From assembly GCF_015644725.1 (NCBI RefSeq), contig NZ_CP064795.1:3470501-3534500 (forward strand): a stretch of DNA of 64,000 nucleotides, given 5' to 3'. Under the pieces are notes generated by a model. That model was not told where the DNA came from. It ran no database searches and saw only the letters and a list, made by a program, of their open reading frames with translations. A program made the position numbers and the translations under genes. The DNA comes from Salinimonas marina. GTDB taxonomy: Bacteria; Pseudomonadota; Gammaproteobacteria; Enterobacterales; Alteromonadaceae. Shown here piece after piece: positions 57,628 through 64,000 of the stretch (the first letter of the stretch is position 1; every line of letters begins with the position of its first letter).

Positions 57628-58305
57628 CTAGTTGGCTTTTTCACTCGGCACGGGATGACCAAATTTGGGAGATCGAGGCCCGTATAATAGACCATTATAG
57701 CTTTCGGCTGAAAGCAAGCGAGAGGAGGTTATTGCTGCTATATCAAACCCCCTGTCCGTTATTGTTTCGAAAATCTGACTGACCGCTGCCTGTACTAAAA
57801 TCCCAATCAGGCCACCACTATTTGCGTTTTGGTTTTCAGCAGAGGAGGCCGTTGCCGTACTTTTCCACAGCAAGTTGCCGCTGCTTAAGTCTACTAGCGA
57901 GGCAGCAACAGTTACCCGAGTTTCACTAGAAATCACCACATAACTCGTGCCATATTCTTCAATGTTGATGTACAACGCAGCATCGGCACCAAATATTTCA
58001 GACAACTTCTTGAATTCGACAGCATGTATATCTTGAGCGACTGTAAGACCATTGTTTTTAAAGGTTTGATCTACCACTGCCACCGGAAAAACATAAAAAC
58101 CAGACTCTGCTATTGGGGGGGCAACTTGGGCCATTATGCTATATGGGGCAATAACTTCGGGAGTATTATTGATAGGGGGCAATACAACAACCGATTTTGG
58201 GTTTGCGGCTTTAAAAGCGGAGTAGTCGTATGCAGGCGGCATACTGGTACAGGCCACTAGAAGAACACTAATCGTGAGAAGGAACAGTAACTTGAAACAT
58301 TTCAT
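57628..58305 (-). CDS. DUF799 / GNA1162-family lipoprotein
   Basis: This 225-residue protein has a lipoprotein signal (MKCFKLLFLLTISVLLVAC). KSVVVLPPINNTPEV (about residues 37-51), YSIMAQVAPPIAESGFYVFPVAV (about 55-77), FGADAALYINIEEYG and LVDLSSGNLLWKS match the GNA1162 lipoproteins first described in Neisseria. The fold is related to TolB-like and CsgG-like periplasmic domains. It is the last of three lipoprotein genes, one base after the DUF4810 gene, with GGGAG as ribosome site. It probably forms a cell-envelope complex with its neighbours. Exact function unknown. Confidence 0.85.
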   Translation of the reverse strand: MKCFKLLFLLTISVLLVACTSMPPAYDYSAFKAANPKSVVVLPPINNTPEVIAPYSIMAQVAPPIAESGFYVFPVAVVDQTFKNNGLTVAQDIHAVEFKKLSEIFGADAALYINIEEYGTSYVVISSETRVTVAASLVDLSSGNLLWKSTATASSAENQNANSGGLIGILVQAAVSQIFETITDRGFDIAAITSSRLLSAESYNGLLYGPRSPKFGHPVPSEKAN

Positions 58306-58306
58306 C

Positions 58307-58648
58307 TTAGGCTCCCTTTGCTGATTTCAATAAGAAATCAATGTATTGCTCTGACTCTGGAAACAAAGCTTTTTCCTGAGCAAATTGTTGAGCTCCCATC
58401 TCTGGGTTACCAGCCTCAAAATAAAGCATGCCTAAATGTGCGTGAACACCCGGAGCTATATTTTTACCTTCGGCCGCAGCAGTTTCAATAGCCTGATTAA
58501 GCACTGAAATTTGCTCTTCTAATGTGACCTCTTCACCTTTGAAGTAGCTATATACCGCATTATTGTATTCACCGTAATGATAAAGTGGCTCTGTTGTTTT
58601 ACAGCCCCAAAGCGTTAGGGAAAAAACTGCTATTAAAATAAGTCTCAT
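58307..58648 (-). CDS. DUF4810 lipoprotein
   Basis: This 113-residue protein begins with the lipoprotein signal MRLILIAVFSLTLWGC. The mature part fits DUF4810: TEPLYHYGEYNNAVYSYFKG (about residues 19-38) and then two TPR-like helical pairs with GVHAHLGMLYFEAGNPEMG (about 68-86). It is the middle gene of the CsgG-like / DUF4810 / DUF799 operon; this order is known from other Gram-negatives. An in-frame ATG at 58660 is an alternative start. Confidence 0.83.
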   Translation of the reverse strand: MRLILIAVFSLTLWGCKTTEPLYHYGEYNNAVYSYFKGEEVTLEEQISVLNQAIETAAAEGKNIAPGVHAHLGMLYFEAGNPEMGAQQFAQEKALFPESEQYIDFLLKSAKGA

Positions 58649-58664
58649 ACCAAAATCCATTTAT

Positions 58665-59345
58665 TTAGATTGTCCATGCACCAGATTCGATGCCGCTCAC
58701 TAACTTGTTAACTACTTCGCGTACCGCTAAGTCCAATACTTTTCCATTTAAAGTAGCATCGTATCCAGCGGTGCTACCAAACCCTATAACTTCACGTTCT
58801 GACAAGCTATATTCACCAGCTCCTGCCACCGAATACACTATCTCTGAAGAAGTAATGTCAACTACGTTCAGAGTCACTTTCGCATAGGCAATTTGTGATT
58901 TTCCTTTACCTAGCAAACCAAAAAGTTGTCTGTCACCTACGGCCTTTCGGCCAAATTCGGTAACGTCTCCTGTAACAACAAACTTAGCGCCAGTAACGCT
59001 TTGGGTGGTACCGGAACGATTAGCCTCACTGGCCAACAACTCCATATTGTCACGATCTAAAACACGAAATCGATTAGTTTGCTGAAGGTGACTCATCAAA
59101 GTGGTTTTGGCCTGGTTACCAAGGCGATCATTTCCAGATGAAAAAATCCCATTTTGAAAGCTCGACCGATTAACAAAATTTCCAACTACCAACTTTTGTT
59201 TTTCACCGGTAAATTGGGTTTGATAACTGTTTACAGTTGGTGTTTCAACAGCCTTAGAGGTAGTTGTCGCACATCCGTTCATGCCTGTAATTACTATTAA
59301 AGAAGCAGTTGCACCTGCTATTTTTCTACTTATATTAAATTTCAC
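58665..59345 (-). CDS. CsgG/HfaB-family lipoprotein
   Basis: This 226-residue protein has a lipoprotein signal ending MNGCATT. The CsgG-type domain shows LVVGNFVNRSSF (about residues 52-63), TTLMSHLQQTNRFRVLDRDNM (about 80-100), GAKFVVTGDVTEFGRK (about 117-132), and LNVVDITSSEIVYSVAGAGE (about 157-176). CsgG itself is the outer-membrane curli export channel. This shorter relative has no curli genes beside it, so curli export is not implied. It is the first gene of the lipoprotein operon, with an AT-rich promoter region upstream. Confidence 0.85.
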   Translation of the reverse strand: MKFNISRKIAGATASLIVITGMNGCATTTSKAVETPTVNSYQTQFTGEKQKLVVGNFVNRSSFQNGIFSSGNDRLGNQAKTTLMSHLQQTNRFRVLDRDNMELLASEANRSGTTQSVTGAKFVVTGDVTEFGRKAVGDRQLFGLLGKGKSQIAYAKVTLNVVDITSSEIVYSVAGAGEYSLSEREVIGFGSTAGYDATLNGKVLDLAVREVVNKLVSGIESGAWTI

Positions 59346-59516
59346 GTTTTTCCCTTAATTACACTAAACCGCTCAAAATGAACAAACTTGGTTGTATCGA
59401 ATAGCAATTCTTTTAAAGTCCATTTACACGTATTGTTATACCAACTAAAAAAAAATACAAACAATTATGATCTTTTCTGAAAATTTTGAAATCTTTTAAG
59501 TATATAAATAGAAACA

Positions 59517-59544
59517 AAAAAAGGCGCTCCGAGGAGCGCCTTTT
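59517..59544. terminator. Terminator of groEL, copy 2
   Basis: This 28-base element is identical to 57584-57611. On the minus strand it ends in seven T residues, 27 bases beyond the groEL stop. Confidence 0.88.
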
Positions 59545-59570
59545 AAATCAAGCAGTGAGCTTAGGGTGGC

Positions 59571-61229
<1,659 letters not shown>

Positions 61230-61250
61230 CTAAATACGGTTAACGGTTAA

Positions 61251-61541
61251 TTACTCGACGATTGCCAGGATGTCGCTTTCGCTTAGGATAAGTACTTCCT
61301 CATCATCCAGCTTTTCTGTTTTAACGCCGTAACCGTCGTTGAAAATAACGGTGTCACCCACTTTTACATCCAGAGCTTTGATGTCTCCGTTCTCAAGGAT
61401 GCGACCGTTACCTACTGCAATCACTTCACCACGGGTCGATTTTTCTGCTGCAGAACCAGTCAGCACGATTCCGCCTGACGATTTTGATTCTTGTTCTGCG
61501 CGCTTAATAATCACGCGGTCGTGTAAAGGACGAATTGCCAT
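61251..61541 (-). CDS. groS: Co-chaperonin GroES (10 kDa)
   Basis: This 96-residue lid of the GroEL chamber begins [16 protein letters not shown]. The mobile loop is [21 protein letters not shown] (about residues 17-37), and the C-terminal part [19 protein letters not shown] is standard. The longer open frame to 61646 is not coding. AGGAG precedes the ATG. The operon has a sigma-32-type promoter about 120-150 bases upstream. Confidence 0.97.
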   Translation of the reverse strand: MAIRPLHDRVIIKRAEQESKSSGGIVLTGSAAEKSTRGEVIAVGNGRILENGDIKALDVKVGDTVIFNDGYGVKTEKLDDEEVLILSESDILAIVE

Positions 61542-61664
61542 TTTCAAGTCTCCTGAAAATTCCAACGAATAAATGTTAGCTAATTCAGACGTACATCGAA
61601 TATGTACGCCTTTTACTAAAAGAGATGGGTGTTGGACCCGCCTCAAACTCCATACTGCGAGGAT

Positions 61665-61693
61665 AAATGGGGGAGGCGCGAAACAAACTCAAG
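61665..61693 (-). promoter_or_regulatory. Sigma-32 heat-shock promoter of groESL
   Basis: On the minus strand CTTGAG (61688-61693) and CCCCATTT (61665-61672) are separated by 15 bases. This matches the RpoH pattern CTTGAA-N(11-16)-CCCCATnT with one change. It gives a leader of about 115 bases before groES. Confidence 0.82.
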
Positions 61694-61779
61694 GGGTATT
61701 GGTTGAAAAAATTACAATTTTTTTCCATTCGACTGCTCAGGCAGTCACTATCCATAAAAATCTATTGATTTTTCAAAGC

Positions 61780-62283
61780 TTAGCGAAGACGGTTGTTCTC
61801 ATCATTGTCGGTTTTATTCGTATACTGGCCTTCGTACACATCACCATTTTCATCCCGTGGCTGCTGGGTAAACGGGCTCTGTGGCTGGTCAAAAGGACTT
61901 TGTCCTCCAAAACCGGCGCTGGTGACCACCCGCGCTTTCATATGCTTGGTTAAGTGCGAGGCAATCACATGACGACTACCGGGAAATACAAATAATAACC
62001 CCAGGATATCGGTCATAAATCCGGGTGTTACCAACAGGACCCCGGCCACCACCAGCATCAGCCCCTGCACGATTTCATTGCCGGGCAACTCATTGCGCTG
62101 CATCTTGTCCTGAGCAGTCTGTAGGGTTTGTAGCCCCTCACGACGCACCAGGTACGAGCCCAAGAACGCGGTTAAAATAACAATCGCGATGGTGTTCCAG
62201 CCACCGATAATACCGCCAACTTTTACCAGCAGGGCAATTTCAATGATGGGTAAGATGGCAAAAAGTAAAAACAAAATACGCAA
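61780..62283 (-). CDS. fxsA: FxsA membrane protein
   Basis: This 167-residue inner-membrane protein has helices at about residues 2-22, 27-47 and 75-100. The family marks EIALLVKVGGIIGGWNTI (about 15-32), SYLVRREGLQTLQ (about 43-55) and LLVTPGFMTDILGLLFVFPG (about 83-102) are clear. The C-terminal 40 residues are polar. In E. coli it relieves phage exclusion when overproduced; normal role unknown. The start is TTG with GAGGA upstream. It lies just upstream of groES on the same strand, the usual neighbourhood. Confidence 0.9.
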   Translation of the reverse strand: MRILFLLFAILPIIEIALLVKVGGIIGGWNTIAIVILTAFLGSYLVRREGLQTLQTAQDKMQRNELPGNEIVQGLMLVVAGVLLVTPGFMTDILGLLFVFPGSRHVIASHLTKHMKARVVTSAGFGGQSPFDQPQSPFTQQPRDENGDVYEGQYTNKTDNDENNRLR

Positions 62284-62459
62284 ATCGCATTCCTCAAAAT
62301 ATTCTGAACTTCTCTGGTTCTAGGTTGGGGCAAACCCGTTTATCTCAATCTTTTATAGTAATCAATACGAATAACTCCCTGAACCCGGTCATCATTTGTT
62401 AACCTAACACAGCGATAAATTGAAAGAATAAGACCTTGCACCAGGTCTAAGGAGATAAC

Positions 62460-62780
62460 ATGTCACTAAGCCTTATACTTACTACTACACCAGATGAAGA
62501 TAGTGCGGCTCAAATTGCCCGGGCTCTGATCGATAAGCGGCAGGCCGCGTGTGTCAAAATTATCCCAAAGGTCATGTCGGTTTACCGCTGGCAGGATACG
62601 GTAGAATCTGACACCGAATCGCAAATGCTGATCAAAACCGCCCGTGAACATGTGGCCAGCGCGTACAAGACCGTCTGCGCCCTGCATCCTTATGAGGTTC
62701 CCGAATGGATGGTGATAGAGCCGGTATCGGCCAGTGACAATTATAAAAAGTGGATTTTGGAAGAAACGCTTACACCTTAG
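62460..62780 (+). CDS. cutA: Divalent-cation tolerance protein CutA
   Basis: This 106-residue trimeric protein resembles PII in fold. RQAACVKIIPKVMSVYRWQ (about residues 28-46), TESQMLIKTARE (about 52-63) and ALHPYEVPEWMVIEP (about 75-89) are family signatures. It has been linked to copper tolerance, but its direct role is unclear. dsbD follows after 18 bases on the same strand, as in enterobacteria, so the two are co-transcribed. Confidence 0.94.
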   Translation: MSLSLILTTTPDEDSAAQIARALIDKRQAACVKIIPKVMSVYRWQDTVESDTESQMLIKTAREHVASAYKTVCALHPYEVPEWMVIEPVSASDNYKKWILEETLTP

Positions 62781-62798
62781 AGCAGGAGAAAAAGTGAA

Positions 62799-64000
62799 AT
62801 GCAGGTAGTCGTTCGCCCTATTATTACCGTGCTGATGCTGTGGGGGATATGGGTACAACTTGCCGCCGCGCAGGTCTCAACACCAGAGTTTAATAATGAT
62901 TTCGGGCAGGAGCCGTTTGCCCAGGAGTCCGAGTTTTTACCGGTTGAACAAGCTTTTGTATTTGATTATCAGCAGCATGGCGACACCCTCACCCTGACAT
63001 TTGATATTGCCGACGGCTACTATTTGTATAAAAAGCAATTTGAAGTGGCCGCCAGGCAGGCAGTGACCGGCACGCTGCAACTGCCTGACGGAGAGCCAAA
63101 AGAAGATGAATTTTTTGGTCTGGCTGAGGTTTATTACGATAGCGTTTCCCTGACGCTGCCGGTCGAAACCGCCCCCAGGATGCGGTTATAAAATTGCGGT
63201 ATCAGGGATGCGCTGATGCCGGCTTGTGTTACCCGCCCAAAATTAAAAAACTGTATCTGGAAGCGGTAGGAAGCAGCGCGACAGCTTCGGCGGCAACCCT
63301 CAGCGCAGCAGAGTCTGCAGCCGCAACTCAGAGTCCTGACAACCAGTTTGCCCTGGCCGACACCTTGTTATCAGAACAAAGCCTGTGGCTAACGCTGTTG
63401 TTGTTTTTAGCCCTGGGTATTGGTCTGGCTTTCACCCCGTGTGTGTTTCCCATGTACCCCATCCTGTCGGGTATTGTGCTGGGACAGGGTCAGCGCAGCA
63501 GCGTATCGCGGGCATTCTGGTTAAGTCTTATTTATGTCCAGGGCATGGCCCTGACTTATTCCCTGCTGGGGCTGGTGGTGGCCTCGGCAGGCATGCAATT
63601 TCAGGCAGCACTGCAGCATCCGACCATTCTGATTACCTTTATTGGCCTGTTTGTGCTGCTGGCCCTGGCGATGTTTGGCGCGTATGAATTACAGCTGCCT
63701 TCTGCCTGGCAGAACCGCTTAAGTCAGTTGAGCAATAGGCAACAAGCCGGTTCCGTGGCCGGGGTATTCGTGATGGGTGCGTTATCAGGGCTTATCGCCT
63801 CCCCCTGTACCACCGCCCCACTCACCGGAATTTTATTGTTTATTGCCCAAAGCGGCGATTTGTTTACCGGCTTTATTTCATTGTATGTATTGAGTCTGGG
63901 GATGGGCATCCCACTGATTTTATTTGGGATGACCGGGGGCAAACTGTTACCTAAAGCCGGGCCGTGGATGAACGTGATTAAGGTGACCTTCGGATTTATG
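62799..64000 (+). pseudogene. dsbD: Thiol:disulfide interchange protein DsbD, frameshifted and cut by the window end
   Basis: A signal peptide precedes the periplasmic N-terminal domain (HGDTLTLTFDIADGYYLYKKQF). The frame breaks in the C5 run at 63172-63176; a sixth C continues to [21 protein letters not shown] with the domain's Cys pair. Membrane helices follow, with [17 protein letters not shown] and [13 protein letters not shown] holding the two transmembrane redox Cys. The C-terminal thioredoxin domain lies beyond 64000. DsbD carries reducing power from cytoplasmic thioredoxin to the periplasm. The lesion is one base in a homopolymer, so a sequence error is likely. Confidence 0.88.

Noticed and set aside
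58665..59345. Curli biogenesis locus
   Set aside because: The CsgG-like protein has no csgA, csgB, csgE or csgF neighbours; DUF4810 and DUF799 partners point to a different lipoprotein operon.

Overview
The window looks like chromosomal DNA of a marine gammaproteobacterium of the Alteromonadales (Alteromonas/Salinimonas-like). This is inferred from the gene set: Shewanella-type NagK/NagA amino-sugar genes, an SO_0444-type metal permease, a TorF-type putative porin, an EF-P-like YeiP, FxsA next to groESL, and c-di-GMP and chemotaxis proteins. No rRNA, tRNA, CRISPR array, insertion sequence or phage gene was recognised.

Layout. 0.6-12 kb: MFS transporter, lipoprotein, GAF-EAL phosphodiesterase, siderophore-interacting flavoprotein, GNAT acetyltransferase, a lone Xre/MbcA-type antitoxin-like regulator, type II NADH dehydrogenase, DUF2721 membrane protein, flavin reductase, exported alpha/beta hydrolase, a tiny basic protein and gpmA. 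12-20.7 kb: large lipoprotein with PKD-like repeats, flavodoxin-like protein, arsR-arsC-acr3 operon, chemoreceptor and a frameshifted TorF-type porin. 21-30 kb: a quinone-oxidoreductase-like MDR enzyme and a branching-enzyme-like GH13, then an accessory island. The island holds a GC-rich hybrid histidine kinase broken by one indel, a decayed AAA ATPase and another gene remnant. A ZntR-like regulator with an SO_0444-type permease follows. 30-42 kb: an amino-sugar neighbourhood (nagK-nagA on +; glmU, a Gfo/Idh/MocA oxidoreductase, a DeoR regulator and glmS on -), with an FKBP isomerase, a YrbL-like kinase and a GGDEF-like protein. 42-52 kb: EamA exporter, Ogt and an Ada-AlkA fusion (alkylation repair), a serine hydrolase, speA, and a three-gene molybdenum hydroxylase operon of PaoABC type. 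52-64 kb: parvulin, DUF4136 lipoprotein, BetT-like choline transporter, YeiP, a second serine hydrolase, a three-lipoprotein operon (CsgG-like, DUF4810, DUF799/GNA1162), groESL with a sigma-32-type promoter, fxsA, cutA and dsbD running off the end.

The most consequential observation concerns sequence quality. Six otherwise intact genes carry a single-base frame change: porin, hybrid kinase, Ada-AlkA, serine hydrolase, BetT and DsbD. Five of the six fit loss of one base in a short homopolymer. Uncorrected indel errors are the simplest explanation, so these should not be read as biological gene loss without checking. By contrast, the AAA ATPase remnant at 27.65-27.98 kb has several independent lesions and is real decay. 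I did not find a clearly novel system. The best candidates for a closer look are the accessory island at 24-28.4 kb and the lipoprotein operon bracketed by two identical terminators.
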